This document shows, in pieces, positions 52,116 to 61,951 of a DNA stretch of 64,000 nt; positions within the stretch are counted from its first letter, which is position 1; each line of letters starts with the position of its first letter. Source of the DNA: Salinimicrobium terrae DSM 17865 (GTDB lineage Bacteria > Bacteroidota > Bacteroidia > Flavobacteriales > Flavobacteriaceae); contig NZ_AUKI01000001.1 of the NCBI RefSeq assembly GCF_000424665.1, positions 1-64,000 on the forward strand, written 5' to 3'. Both the position numbers and the translations under genes were made by a program. The notes beneath the pieces were generated by a model. The model worked only from the letters and a program-made list of their open reading frames with translations. It was not told the DNA's origin and did no database searches.

Positions 52116-55100
52116 ATGCTGCTCTCTCTGCTGCTGCTTTTCATCATTTTGTTGATAGTATTTTCTATTCCCTCCGTACAGACTTTTGTTGCAGGAAAAA
52201 TTACAGATTCACTTAAAGAATCTAAAGATGTAGACATAAGTATTGGGAGGGTTGGCATTACTTATAGCGGAAAGCTTAAACTAAATGATGTTTTGATCCT
52301 GGATCACCACCAGGACACCCTTATTTTTTCCCAACAGGTAAAGACGTCGGCTACCAGCCTTAGAAGTATTTATAACAATAATCCTACTCTGGGAGCTACA
52401 ACCGCAAAGGACCTTTACATGAACATGAAGGTATATGAAGGGGAGGAGCGGGATAACCTAAATATATTTCTTAATAAGCTTAAAAGTAAAAAACAGCAGG
52501 AGTCCACTCCTTTTGTGTTGGCCATTTCAAGGCTTGAGGTGGTAAACGGGAAGTTCAACTACATAAACCAGAATTTAAATGATCCTGAAGTAGTCAGATT
52601 AGATAACCTATTCATTCTAGCCAGCGGTTTATTGGTAGAAGATTCAGATGTTTATGTGGATATTGAAAAGCTTTCGGGTTTTGAAAACAGAGGAATTAGA
52701 GTGACCCATCTAAGTATGGATTTCACCTATACTTCCGAGGAAATGGTATTGGAAGAGCTGCAGGTAGAAACTCCTGATTCTAGAATTGATTCCGACATTC
52801 GTTTTGATATTACCAATGGTTTTGCAGGATTTATTAATACTGTACCTGTTGAGGCGACCTTTAGACCGTCAACCATCTCTACAAATGATCTTCAGCCTTT
52901 TTATGACAAATTTGGAAAAGATCAAAAGATCAATTTTTCGACTAATCTTGACGGGATACTAAATGATTTACTGCTTTACGATATTAAAATGACCGGCCTT
53001 GATCGCACGCGCCTCGAAGGAGAACTACAAATTAGAAATTCCCTGGGCACAGATGAAGATGAATTCTCCCTTGACGGAATTATAACAAATCTTTCCACCA
53101 ATTATTACGATCTTGTTAATCTCCTTCCCGGTTTACTTCAGGGTAAATTACCCCGGGAACTCAGAGAACTGGGGAATGTTCAGCTTGAGGGAGATATTTT
53201 TATTTCAGAAAACTCTTTGGTTACAGATGCTGTTTTGTTCTCACAGCTGGGAGCCGCTAACATTGATCTTGAAATGAACGGCTTTGGAGAAGGAGTAATT
53301 ACCTCTTACGACGGTCGCCTGGTGGCGCGAAATTTTAATGTGGGACGATTAGCCAATATCCGGGATCTGGGCACCACTTCGCTTAATGTTACTTTTGACG
53401 GAAGAGGATTTACAACAGAAACCCTGAATACGCAGGTGCGGGGAAGTATTTCGCGTTTGGTATATAATGGCTACACTTACAACAATCTTAAATTACGTGG
53501 TACTTTAAAAGCACCTCTTTTTAATGGGAATGTGATCTCTCTGGATCCTAATCTCCGAATGGAATTTAATGGACTTGCAGATTTTTCAGCCGAAACAAAC
53601 ATATATGATTTTGAAGCCTCTGTGGCCCATGCCGATCTGGCTGCCTTAAATTTGGTGCAACGCGATAGTATCTCCACTTTTCAGGGAGATGTGATTATGA
53701 ATATGGAAGGTACTAACCTTAATAATTTTGAGGGAGAGATTTATCTTTTAAATACTTCTTATAAGAACGAGAATGATACTTACATGTTCAAGGACCTTGA
53801 AGTGACATCAGATTTTGATGGGCCTGTGAGGACTATTGAGGTGCATTCCCCAGATGTCATTAATGGTACAATAGAAGGGATATTTGATATTACGGAAGTT
53901 CCTGCATTGATTGAAAATGCGGTTGGAAGTCTCTACACCAACTATCGTCCCAATAAGATTACCACCGACCAGTATCTAAATTTTGACTTTGATATTTACA
54001 ATAAGATCGTAGAAGTTTTTTATCCTGAAATAGCCCTGGCTCCCAATACTTTCATACGGGGAAGTGTGGAATCTGATGAATCTGAATTTCGTTTGGCCTT
54101 TAGATCCCCTCAAATAGAAGCTTTCAATAACTTATTTGATAAGGTTAATATTCAGGTAGATAACTCAAATCCACTTTTTAATACTTTTATTGAAATTGAT
54201 AGTGTAGCTACAAATTTTTACAACATCAAGGATTTCAATCTCATCAATGTTACTCTCAATGATACCCTTTTCATGCGTTCAGAATTTAAAGGTGGCCCTA
54301 AAAGCAACGATGAATTTAATCTTAATTTGTACCACACCATTAATGATGACAATCAGTCTGTAATAGGTTTGCAACCCTCGGACCTGAAATTTAAAGAAAG
54401 CGTCTGGCATCTTAATGAGGAAGGTAACAAGTCCAATAGGATCATTTTCTCTAATGGATTTAATAATGTGAGAATTGATTCTCTTGTGCTGAGCCATGAA
54501 AATGAAGAAATCCGATTATCGGGAGAAATGCGTGATTCCACTTATAAAGATTTCAGAATGGAATTCGACAATGTGGATTTGTATAAAATCACTCCCGAAT
54601 TCGCCAGCCTGGAAATGGAAGGGATTGTAAACGGCTCTTTAAATCTCCTGCAGCAGGAAGGGGCTTATTATCCTAATACTTCTCTTACAGTTAGGGATCT
54701 TATAATTAATGACCAGATGTTGGGAGTTCTCAACCTCGATGTAATGGGAAACCGCGATTTGAGCCTTTACAATGTAAACACTACACTGCGGAACGCAGGG
54801 CTGGAATCACTTTCGGCTATTGGGGAGATCCTGGTGGAAGGAGATTCACCCGAAATTGACCTGGAAGTAGATCTGAAAAATTTTAATTTGGCCGCTTTTA
54901 GTCCCCTCGGAAAAGATGTCATTGAGAACATAAGAGGCTTAGTTTCGGGAGAAGCCGATGTTACGGGAAATTATAAAAATCCTGATATAGAAGGAAGACT
55001 TTTTCTTGATGAGGCAGGCTTATCAATACCATATTTGGAGGTGGATTATGCTTTTGAAGAAGGAGCTGTGGTGAATTTAAATCAGCAGCAGTTTAACTTT

Positions 55101-56531
55101 GATGAGATTACAATTACCGATACAGAATACAACACCACTGGTGTACTTGATGGGACAATTTCCCACAGGAACTTTAGCGATTGGGTCCTTGGACTTAACA
55201 TCTCTACAAACCGTCTTCTGGTTCTGGATACAGATTATGATGAGGAAGCCCTTTACTACGGTACAGCTTTCATTGGGGGAAATGCGGCCATTTACGGCCC
55301 AACCTCTGAACTTGTGATTGATGTCGTAGGTGCCACCCGTAGAGGAACAGTTTTCAAAATCCCTATTAGTGATTCTGAAAGCGTAGGAGATAATTCATTT
55401 ATTCACTTTTTGAGCCCGGAGGAAAAGGCAGCCCGATTAGCTGGTGAGGAGCTGGAATTCCAGGATGTTAAAGGTCTGGAACTTAATTTTGATCTTGACG
55501 TTACAGATGATGCTCTGGTGGAACTGGACATTGACGGAAGCATATTGCGGGGAAGAGGAGCAGGAACTTTACTGATCGAGATCAATACCCTGGGAAAATT
55601 TAATATGTGGGGTGACTTTATTGCAAATACTGGAGAATATATTTTTAATTACGGCGCACTGCAAAAGCGTTTCGAAGTGCGGCCTGGTGGAAGTATAAAC
55701 TGGAATGGAAACCCTGCTCTGGCCGATCTCAATATTAGTGCAGTCTATGAAGCCCATGCTAACCCGGCAATTGTCCTGGACAATCCCGGTGTTAGCCGAA
55801 GGATACCCGTAGATGTGGTGATTAATCTTGAAGGAGAGCTTTTGCAACCCGATATTTCCTTTGATCTCGAATATCCCAATGTAGCTTCGGCTGTCAGATC
55901 GGAACTGGAATACAAAATAGAAACCAGCACCAATACCGAAATTCAGGCGTTCTCTCTTATTACTCTCGGCCAATTTTACACAGAAAATGTGCTTACGGGT
56001 AGCCCCGGAAGCATATGGGCAGGGAACCTTTTTGAAAGTGCTTCAGGATTCTTTAATAACCTGCTTTCCGACGATTCAGGGACATTCCAGGTGGGCCTTA
56101 ATTACGAACAGGGGATACGAACTCCCGAACAATCAATGGCAGATAGGTTTGGGGTAACTCTTTCCACACAAATTAGTGAACGGGTACTAATAAATGGCCA
56201 GGTTGGAGTGCCGGTAGGAGGTGTCACTGAAACTGTTATTGTGGGAAACCTGGAGATCGAATTTCTTTTGAATGAAGAAGGAAACTTACGGGCAACTATT
56301 TTCAACCGGGAAAACAACATTCAATATCTTGGAGAAGAACTAGGCTTTACGCAGGGAGTAGGATTATCTTACCAGGTGGATTTTGACACTTTTAAAGAGC
56401 TCCTGCGGAAAATTGTTGACCGGGAAGTTACCAGTACTGCCGCCATTCGAGAGGAAGAGGAAGATGGGCAGGTTGAAAAGAAAAGTCTTGCCCCCGATTA
56501 TATCAGGTTTCCCGGAGCCGATGACTTTTAA
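52116..56531 (+). CDS. tamB: TamB/translocation-assembly module, AsmA-like outer-membrane protein biogenesis
   Basis: The 1471 residues form one N-terminal membrane helix (LLSLLLLFIILLIVFSIP) and a very long periplasmic beta-rich body. The C-terminal TamB domain (DUF490) spans about 1000-1460, with GAGTLLIEINTLGKFNMWGD and NYGALQKRFEVRPGGSINW. It bridges inner and outer membranes for envelope protein or lipid transport. ATG 52116 leaves no positive residues ahead of the helix. An in-frame upstream extension without ATG encodes KKSIRKFWKILGK, so a rare upstream start is possible. A strong hairpin follows the stop. Confidence 0.9.
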   Translation: MLLSLLLLFIILLIVFSIPSVQTFVAGKITDSLKESKDVDISIGRVGITYSGKLKLNDVLILDHHQDTLIFSQQVKTSATSLRSIYNNNPTLGATTAKDLYMNMKVYEGEERDNLNIFLNKLKSKKQQESTPFVLAISRLEVVNGKFNYINQNLNDPEVVRLDNLFILASGLLVEDSDVYVDIEKLSGFENRGIRVTHLSMDFTYTSEEMVLEELQVETPDSRIDSDIRFDITNGFAGFINTVPVEATFRPSTISTNDLQPFYDKFGKDQKINFSTNLDGILNDLLLYDIKMTGLDRTRLEGELQIRNSLGTDEDEFSLDGIITNLSTNYYDLVNLLPGLLQGKLPRELRELGNVQLEGDIFISENSLVTDAVLFSQLGAANIDLEMNGFGEGVITSYDGRLVARNFNVGRLANIRDLGTTSLNVTFDGRGFTTETLNTQVRGSISRLVYNGYTYNNLKLRGTLKAPLFNGNVISLDPNLRMEFNGLADFSAETNIYDFEASVAHADLAALNLVQRDSISTFQGDVIMNMEGTNLNNFEGEIYLLNTSYKNENDTYMFKDLEVTSDFDGPVRTIEVHSPDVINGTIEGIFDITEVPALIENAVGSLYTNYRPNKITTDQYLNFDFDIYNKIVEVFYPEIALAPNTFIRGSVESDESEFRLAFRSPQIEAFNNLFDKVNIQVDNSNPLFNTFIEIDSVATNFYNIKDFNLINVTLNDTLFMRSEFKGGPKSNDEFNLNLYHTINDDNQSVIGLQPSDLKFKESVWHLNEEGNKSNRIIFSNGFNNVRIDSLVLSHENEEIRLSGEMRDSTYKDFRMEFDNVDLYKITPEFASLEMEGIVNGSLNLLQQEGAYYPNTSLTVRDLIINDQMLGVLNLDVMGNRDLSLYNVNTTLRNAGLESLSAIGEILVEGDSPEIDLEVDLKNFNLAAFSPLGKDVIENIRGLVSGEADVTGNYKNPDIEGRLFLDEAGLSIPYLEVDYAFEEGAVVNLNQQQFNFDEITITDTEYNTTGVLDGTISHRNFSDWVLGLNISTNRLLVLDTDYDEEALYYGTAFIGGNAAIYGPTSELVIDVVGATRRGTVFKIPISDSESVGDNSFIHFLSPEEKAARLAGEELEFQDVKGLELNFDLDVTDDALVELDIDGSILRGRGAGTLLIEINTLGKFNMWGDFIANTGEYIFNYGALQKRFEVRPGGSINWNGNPALADLNISAVYEAHANPAIVLDNPGVSRRIPVDVVINLEGELLQPDISFDLEYPNVASAVRSELEYKIETSTNTEIQAFSLITLGQFYTENVLTGSPGSIWAGNLFESASGFFNNLLSDDSGTFQVGLNYEQGIRTPEQSMADRFGVTLSTQISERVLINGQVGVPVGGVTETVIVGNLEIEFLLNEEGNLRATIFNRENNIQYLGEELGFTQGVGLSYQVDFDTFKELLRKIVDREVTSTAAIREEEEDGQVEKKSLAPDYIRFPGADDF

Positions 56532-56576
56532 CTACAAGAGGTTCCAAAAATGGCATTTTTGGAACCTCTTGTAGTT
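56530..56576. terminator. Perfect 21-bp hairpin between tamB and ridA
   Basis: AACTACAAGAGGTTCCAAAAA at 56530-56550 pairs perfectly with its reverse complement at 56556-56576 around a 5-base TGGCA loop. It begins in the tamB stop codon. The A and T runs within the stem let it work as a terminator from either side, for tamB (+) and ridA (-). Confidence 0.8.
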
Positions 56577-56600
56577 TGAGCCGATAGACCTGGAGAAATT

Positions 56601-56981
56601 TTACTTTACGGCGATTACACTAATCTCTACGTTGACAAATTTCGGAAGATTGGCCACTTCCACAGTTTCCCGTGCCGGGGCTGTCTCTTCATCAAAATAT
56701 TTTGAATAAACGGCATTGATCCTGCCGAAATTATTCATATCGCTTATAAAGATTGAACTTTTTACTACATTTTCAAAGCTCATTTCGGCCGCGACCAATA
56801 TTGCTTTAAGGTTTCGCATTACCTGTTCTGTCTCTTCTTCAATATTTTTCTGTTCCAGTTCCCCACTTACCGGGTTAAGTGCAATTTGTCCGGAAATATA
56901 TAAAGTATTTCCGCTTAAAACTGCCTGGTTGTAAGCTCCAATTGGTGCCGGTGCATCTTTAGTTTGAATGATCTTTTTCAT
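56601..56981 (-). CDS. ridA: RidA-family enamine/imine deaminase
   Basis: The 126 residues match RidA/YjgF: APIGAYNQAVLSGNTLYISGQI, TEQVMRNLKAILVAAEMSFENVV, and the C-terminal APARETVEVANLPKFVNVEI with the conserved Arg. It clears reactive enamines from PLP enzymes. Twelve bases separate it from the lptD stop side, and it probably shares a transcript with the gene downstream on the minus strand. Confidence 0.93.
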   Translation of the reverse strand: MKKIIQTKDAPAPIGAYNQAVLSGNTLYISGQIALNPVSGELEQKNIEEETEQVMRNLKAILVAAEMSFENVVKSSIFISDMNNFGRINAVYSKYFDEETAPARETVEVANLPKFVNVEISVIAVK

Positions 56982-56993
56982 GATTTTCAGTTT

Positions 56994-59690
56994 TTATAAT
57001 CTTCTATCTCTTTCTCTTCTCTTCTCATATTTAATATCTCTTAACAGGGAAGACTTGATCCCAATAAAGAAATTCCATTGTTTGTAAATGCCAAAAGGAG
57101 TCCAGCTAAAGGTCATTCTCCAGCTCTCGAGATCCCTGCCAAACCTCAGTTGGGTATGGGTAAATCCCGTGTTGACAAAGTCATAACCCGAAGAAGCACC
57201 TACAGACCACTTGGGAGAAAGTTCCACATCTCCCGAAAACATCAAGGAGTGGGAGGAAATTTGGCCTTGGCGAGCATTGTTACTGTAGTTAAGTACATAA
57301 GCTAGCCTAAGGTCCCAGGGGATGTCAAAGTTATACCAGCTGTTCTCACTCTCCTCATCCTCTTCGGGCATATTCTGCTCATGCTCATCATAAAAAGTGC
57401 CGTCAATGTCCATGTCTTTACCAAAGAGATCATCGGGTCGTCCGCCATTTCTGAAAGTCTGATTTTCAAGCCGGTTTACATTCTCTTTTCCTCCTGAAAA
57501 ATCCCGGCTTGAAAAGGAATATCCAAAACTAACATTTGCGTTGGTAAGCCGGAATAAACTTCCACCATTCTGAATATTTAGCGTATTGATTCGGCGGTTT
57601 TGATTGTTCAGAGCATAAATGTCCAGGTTGGTTCCAAAGTTAATATCCAATTTGTTTTGAACGACCGGAATACTTCCGCGGATACTAATAGGAGATAGTT
57701 TCAATGAATCTCCCGCCAAATTATAGGAAGTGCTTATATTAAGATTGTTAAGTAGTTTTACTTTTCGCGGTTCGGCATCTACCGAATCTTTCACCTTTGC
57801 TTCAAAAGTATTACTTAATGAAAGGCCAATAGAACTGGAGAATATTTTTCCCGGGGGACCGTATAAGGTTCCCTGGAATCTGGAATATTCGACAATACGT
57901 TCTTCACGACCTTCAGTCTCCGGAATGATATAATTATCATAATAATACCCAAACCCGGGATTTATATTATAACTTATAGATGGACGTATCATGTGCCGAA
58001 TGGCCTGTAGTTTTCCATCTCCGCTAAAATTTTTGGTTCCGTAGATTGTGGTCCCAATACTAGTGTTGAAGTTGTAGGTGCGAAAGGAGTCAAAGCCACT
58101 CACTGTGTCGATGATCTCAAGGCGTGCATCCTCATCGTAGGATCTTTTAAAGGTCCTGAAAACCCATGACTCGGTATAATTTGTTCCCGCACTTACACTT
58201 AAATAATTAAATAATTTAAAATTGGTGGTGAGCGGGATAGAATGCTGAGCTCCTAAGATGGCATTTTTGAACATTTCGGGTTGAAAGAAGAGGGAATCTG
58301 TAGTCTGAAATCTATTCTCTCCTCTAAAATTGTACTGGAAATTAATGTTCTCTATGATACCTTTTTTGGCACCTATCTTGGGCTCAAATGGGTAAACTCG
58401 AGCCATGCTAGCCTGCACGGTAGGAAGCGTCATATTAATCTGTTCCGTATTGGTATTCTGGCTATGCGTCGCAGCGATGCTCAAGTTTACCTGAGGCTGG
58501 ATGTTAAAAGTTTTTGAGTACGAAACCGAAGAGCTTAAGGTATTTGTCAACCGGTTTCCTGTGTTCATTTGGTTGGTAGAAGCCTGGTAATAGTCACTAC
58601 TACCAAGGTTCACAGCTGCAGAGAACCTGGAGGAAGGATTTGCTTTTGAATCCTGGGCGTGGTTCCAGCGAAGGTTGTAAATAGTGGATTCAGAAAAATC
58701 TGGAAACCCTCTTTCACTGTTGATCAACTTTTCATATCTAAAACTCACATTTCCCCTAAACCTGTAGCGAAGAGCATAGGAGGATTCCATCCTTAATCCA
58801 TAACTCCCGTTGGTATAATAATCTCCCAGGACAGTAAGATCAACATAATCACTTATGGCAAAATAATAACCTCCATTTTGCAGATAGAAGCCGCGATTGT
58901 TGTCATCTCCAAAAGAGGGGATGATAAATCCTGAAGTTTGCTCATCGGTCATTGGGAAATATCCAAAAGGCAGACCCAATGGAGTAGGAACATCGGCAAT
59001 ATACATGTTTACAAGCCCCGAAACTATTTTCTTATCGGGTACTAGTTTGATCCTTCTGGCGTAAAAATAGTAATCGGGATTCTCTTCATTGGGAGAGGTG
59101 GTAAACCTTACATTTTGCATGTAATAAACTGAATCATTTTCCCTTTTAGTGATTTCCCCAAGCACTTTAAATTCTCCCTGGTCTGTACGGGAATTGAACA
59201 CAAGAGCTTTTTCAGAATCGAAATTAAAACGAATAGAATCGGGACGTACTACACTCTGGGCCTGGGTGAATACCGGCTTTTGAGTGTATACACCTGCCGT
59301 GTCAACAATTCCGTAGGCATAAACCTCATTCCGCTCATTGTCGAGAATGATTCGACCCGCAGTAATATTAATATCACCATAAGTGACTTCGGCATTGTTG
59401 TAAAGATAGATCCTGTTTTCGCGCGGACTTAAACGCATATAGTCAACGGCCGTGTAAACAACTCTATCTGCAAGCATTTCATTCCGCGGTCTCACCGTAT
59501 CTTGTTGTGTAAGACTTATAACGGGAACCGGAGCTTCTATAATAATGGAATCGAGTATTACTTGCACCGGTTCACGTTCTGCAGGAATGCGGATACCTTC
59601 ATTTGTTTTGATTTCCTGTGCTGTAGATTTTGGGGCTAGAAAAAGCATAAAAATACAGCAGGAAAGTATGTAAAGTATCTTTGTTCGCAA
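56994..59690 (-). CDS. lptD: LptD-like outer-membrane LPS assembly protein
   Basis: The 898-residue precursor has a signal (KILYILSCCIFMLFLAP). The OstA-like N-terminal jelly-roll region (about 80-230) contains AEVTYGDINITAGRIILDN and YFYARRIKLVPDKKIVSG. A long beta-barrel follows, with PLGLPFGYFPMTDEQTSGFI. It inserts LPS in the outer leaflet. Cys pairs of E. coli LptD are not evident, as often in Bacteroidota. The start is TTG 59690. It is divergent from the amidase gene. Confidence 0.85.
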   Translation of the reverse strand: MRTKILYILSCCIFMLFLAPKSTAQEIKTNEGIRIPAEREPVQVILDSIIIEAPVPVISLTQQDTVRPRNEMLADRVVYTAVDYMRLSPRENRIYLYNNAEVTYGDINITAGRIILDNERNEVYAYGIVDTAGVYTQKPVFTQAQSVVRPDSIRFNFDSEKALVFNSRTDQGEFKVLGEITKRENDSVYYMQNVRFTTSPNEENPDYYFYARRIKLVPDKKIVSGLVNMYIADVPTPLGLPFGYFPMTDEQTSGFIIPSFGDDNNRGFYLQNGGYYFAISDYVDLTVLGDYYTNGSYGLRMESSYALRYRFRGNVSFRYEKLINSERGFPDFSESTIYNLRWNHAQDSKANPSSRFSAAVNLGSSDYYQASTNQMNTGNRLTNTLSSSVSYSKTFNIQPQVNLSIAATHSQNTNTEQINMTLPTVQASMARVYPFEPKIGAKKGIIENINFQYNFRGENRFQTTDSLFFQPEMFKNAILGAQHSIPLTTNFKLFNYLSVSAGTNYTESWVFRTFKRSYDEDARLEIIDTVSGFDSFRTYNFNTSIGTTIYGTKNFSGDGKLQAIRHMIRPSISYNINPGFGYYYDNYIIPETEGREERIVEYSRFQGTLYGPPGKIFSSSIGLSLSNTFEAKVKDSVDAEPRKVKLLNNLNISTSYNLAGDSLKLSPISIRGSIPVVQNKLDINFGTNLDIYALNNQNRRINTLNIQNGGSLFRLTNANVSFGYSFSSRDFSGGKENVNRLENQTFRNGGRPDDLFGKDMDIDGTFYDEHEQNMPEEDEESENSWYNFDIPWDLRLAYVLNYSNNARQGQISSHSLMFSGDVELSPKWSVGASSGYDFVNTGFTHTQLRFGRDLESWRMTFSWTPFGIYKQWNFFIGIKSSLLRDIKYEKRRERDRRL

Positions 59691-59710
59691 TGCTAGTTAT
59701 GCTATTTTTG
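59681..59710 (+). promoter_or_regulatory. Promoter, TTG-N19-TATTTTTG, for the amidase operon
   Basis: TTG 59681-59683 and TATTTTTG 59703-59710 are separated by 19 bases, an exact Bacteroidota promoter pointing right. It lies within the divergent lptD/amidase gap and overlaps the start of lptD, about 88 bases ahead of the amidase ATG. Confidence 0.6.
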
Positions 59711-59737
59711 TATGGTGTGGCTCGTTTTTTGAAGTCT

Positions 59738-59745
59738 CAAAATTA
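59738..59745 (-). promoter_or_regulatory. Candidate -7 box (TAATTTTG) for lptD
   Basis: On the minus strand TAATTTTG fits TAnnTTTG and lies 47 bases ahead of the TTG start of lptD. A matching -33 TTG is not seen, so this is half a promoter. Confidence 0.35.
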
Positions 59746-59798
59746 CATATATTTTTTAAGGAACCTTTTAGAGTTCAGGAAAAATAATAAGCGTTTTA

Positions 59799-60935
59799 AT
59801 GAACCGTTATTTCAATATGAAAACGAACATTTTAGTCTTTTTGATATTTTTTACTACTATTAATTTCTCCCTGGCTGCTTCTGTTGGGGGAGATCCGCCG
59901 CGAGATCCTTTCGTAGTGGTATTAGACGCAGGCCATGGAGGTAAGGATCCGGGAAATAGCTGGAATGGATATTCAGAAAAGGATATTTCCCTCAATATAG
60001 CTCTACAGGTAGGAGCCGAACTTGAAAAAATTCCGGATGTAAAGGTTATCTACACTCGTAAATCTGATGTTTTTGTTACTCTTGCAGGAAGAGCCAATAT
60101 TGCAAATAAGGCTGAAGCAGATCTTTTTGTTTCTATTCATATGAATGGTCATAGATCGCAAGCCCAGGGGACAGAGACTTTTGTATTAGGACTTCACCGA
60201 AATCAGGATAACCTCGAAGTAGCTATGCGGGAAAACCAGGTAATTTTTCTGGAGGAAGATTATGAAATGACCTATGATGGTTTTAATCCGAATTCACCTG
60301 AATCTTACATAGGCCTTACTCTTATGCAAGAGGAGTATCTCGACCAAAGCATCCTATTAGCAGATCTTATTCAAAAAAACTTCACGAATATTAATAAGAG
60401 AGTGAACAGGGGAGTGAAGCAGGCAGGATTCCTGGTGTTAAGAGAAACTTATATGCCGAGCGTCCTTGTTGAAGCAGGTTTTTTGAGCAATAAGGCTGAA
60501 GGAGCTTTCCTTAATAGTGCTGCGGGGCAATCTGCGATTTCAGCATCTATTGTAAGGGCAGTTAAGGATTATAAAAACTCGATTAATCATGATATTCTGG
60601 ACAACTTGGAGGCCAATCCGCCCGTACAGCTTACGCAGGAAACTGAGGAAATGCCTTTAGATGTTTATGACGGAATAACTTTTCGTGTACAATTGGCTGC
60701 CTCAGGTAAGAAGCTTGATCCTTCTTCCCGAAATTTTAAAGGCTTAAAGCAGGTCTCAAGGAATAAGGAGGGAAAACTTTTTAAATATTATTATGGAGCT
60801 ACTTCCAGTTTTTCGCAAATCCAGGATTTCCATGAAATGGCAAAGCGCACAGGTTATCCTGACAGCTACATAGTAGCTTTTCGTGGAAATGAGAAGATCA
60901 GCGTTAATGAGGCGTTAAAAACAAAAACCAAATAG
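59799..60935 (+). CDS. N-acetylmuramoyl-L-alanine amidase (Amidase_3) with SPOR-like tail
   Basis: It cleaves the peptide from MurNAc in periplasmic peptidoglycan. The 378-residue precursor has a signal peptide (ILVFLIFFTTINFSLAA) and then the Amidase_3 domain. VVLDAGHGGKDPG supplies the first zinc His, SEKDISLNIA its Glu, SIHMNG another His, and SVLVEAGFLSN the catalytic Glu. From about residue 290, FRVQLAASGKKLD to GYPDSYIVAF resembles a SPOR peptidoglycan-binding domain. ATG 59817 is an alternative start giving a shorter signal peptide. It is followed by an MCE gene, so both may serve the envelope. Confidence 0.88.
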   Translation: MNRYFNMKTNILVFLIFFTTINFSLAASVGGDPPRDPFVVVLDAGHGGKDPGNSWNGYSEKDISLNIALQVGAELEKIPDVKVIYTRKSDVFVTLAGRANIANKAEADLFVSIHMNGHRSQAQGTETFVLGLHRNQDNLEVAMRENQVIFLEEDYEMTYDGFNPNSPESYIGLTLMQEEYLDQSILLADLIQKNFTNINKRVNRGVKQAGFLVLRETYMPSVLVEAGFLSNKAEGAFLNSAAGQSAISASIVRAVKDYKNSINHDILDNLEANPPVQLTQETEEMPLDVYDGITFRVQLAASGKKLDPSSRNFKGLKQVSRNKEGKLFKYYYGATSSFSQIQDFHEMAKRTGYPDSYIVAFRGNEKISVNEALKTKTK

Positions 60936-60957
60936 ACCTTCTTTACTAGATAAATTT

Positions 60958-60965
60958 TATATTTG
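60958..60965 (+). promoter_or_regulatory. Candidate -7 box (TATATTTG) for the MCE gene
   Basis: TATATTTG fits TAnnTTTG and lies 25 bases before the GTG start of the MCE gene. No TTG is found at the right distance upstream, so this is half a promoter. Confidence 0.35.
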
Positions 60966-60990
60966 TGCCTCATCAAACAGGACAATTTTT

Positions 60991-61941
60991 GTGAAATATA
61001 CTAAAGAGGTAAAAACCGCTCTTCTGGCCATTGTTGCCATTCTTTTATTTATTTTTGGATACAGCTTTTTAAAAGGTAAAAACTGGTTTGATTCCAGTAG
61101 AACGTTCTATGCCGTCTATAGTGATGTGGAAGGACTTTCACCTTCATCCGCTGTTACTATTAATGGCCTTAGGGTGGGTAATGTCACCAAAATTGGATTT
61201 CTTGATGTCTCCGGGAGACTGGTAGTGACTTTTTCTGTTGATAATGATTTTCCTTTTTCTGAAAATAGCGTAGCCCAAATATATGGGGGTGGACTCATTG
61301 GAGGTAAATCGCTTGCCATTATTCCCGAATATGAACCGGGAAATATTGCAGTGTCGGGAGATACGCTTCCCGGTGAAATAGAAGAGGGGCTACTTGAACT
61401 GGTAAACGAAAGGCTTACTCCGCTGCAGGAAAAAATAGAAGATCTCATTGTAAGTGCAGATTCTTTAGTCAATTCTTTTAATGAAGTAATGAGCCCTGCC
61501 ACGAGAAAAGATATAAAGAACAGTATTGCAAGTCTTAATGCAACAATGGTTTCCCTCAACAATTCGGCAAATACTGTAGAAGAGGTGTTGGACGAAAATG
61601 CTCCTAAACTTGACCGAACTTTTACCAATCTTGATGAGATGGCTATAAACTTTAGTAACTTCTCAGATACCCTTGCTGAAGTTGATATACTTAAAATCAC
61701 AGAGGAGCTTGAAGCTACAGTTGCTAACCTGGAAGAATTTTCTGAAAAAATGAACTCCGGCGAGGGAACAGCCGGAAAGCTTGTTAATGATCCTTCAGTT
61801 TACAATAATCTTGAAAGGGCAACAAATCAGCTTGATGCTTTGATACAGGACGTGAAATTGAATCCAAAACGTTACGTACATTTTTCTATCTTTGGGAAAA
61901 ATCCGGGACCTTATTCGCCACCGGGAGATTCATTAAAATAA
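60991..61941 (+). CDS. MlaD/MCE-family lipid-transport substrate-binding protein
   Basis: The 316 residues begin with a single N-terminal membrane anchor (TALLAIVAILLFIFGYSFL). The MCE domain (about 38-115) follows with YSDVEGLSPSSAVTINGLRVGNV and IYGGGLIGGKSLAI. A helical/coiled region (about 130-290) contains NSIASLNATMVSLNNSANTV. Such proteins form hexameric rings passing phospholipids between membranes with an ABC partner that is not in this window. The start is GTG 60991. Confidence 0.87.
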   Translation: MKYTKEVKTALLAIVAILLFIFGYSFLKGKNWFDSSRTFYAVYSDVEGLSPSSAVTINGLRVGNVTKIGFLDVSGRLVVTFSVDNDFPFSENSVAQIYGGGLIGGKSLAIIPEYEPGNIAVSGDTLPGEIEEGLLELVNERLTPLQEKIEDLIVSADSLVNSFNEVMSPATRKDIKNSIASLNATMVSLNNSANTVEEVLDENAPKLDRTFTNLDEMAINFSNFSDTLAEVDILKITEELEATVANLEEFSEKMNSGEGTAGKLVNDPSVYNNLERATNQLDALIQDVKLNPKRYVHFSIFGKNPGPYSPPGDSLK

Positions 61942-61951
61942 CCAACCAACC

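Noticed and set aside
55569-55973. 134-residue antisense frame inside tamB
   Set aside because: It has no motif, no separate start signal and lies wholly inside a supported gene.
61116-61700. 194-residue open frame antisense to the MCE gene
   Set aside because: It is Ser-rich with low complexity, lies entirely within a well-supported gene, and has no recognisable motif, so it is a shadow of the coding strand.
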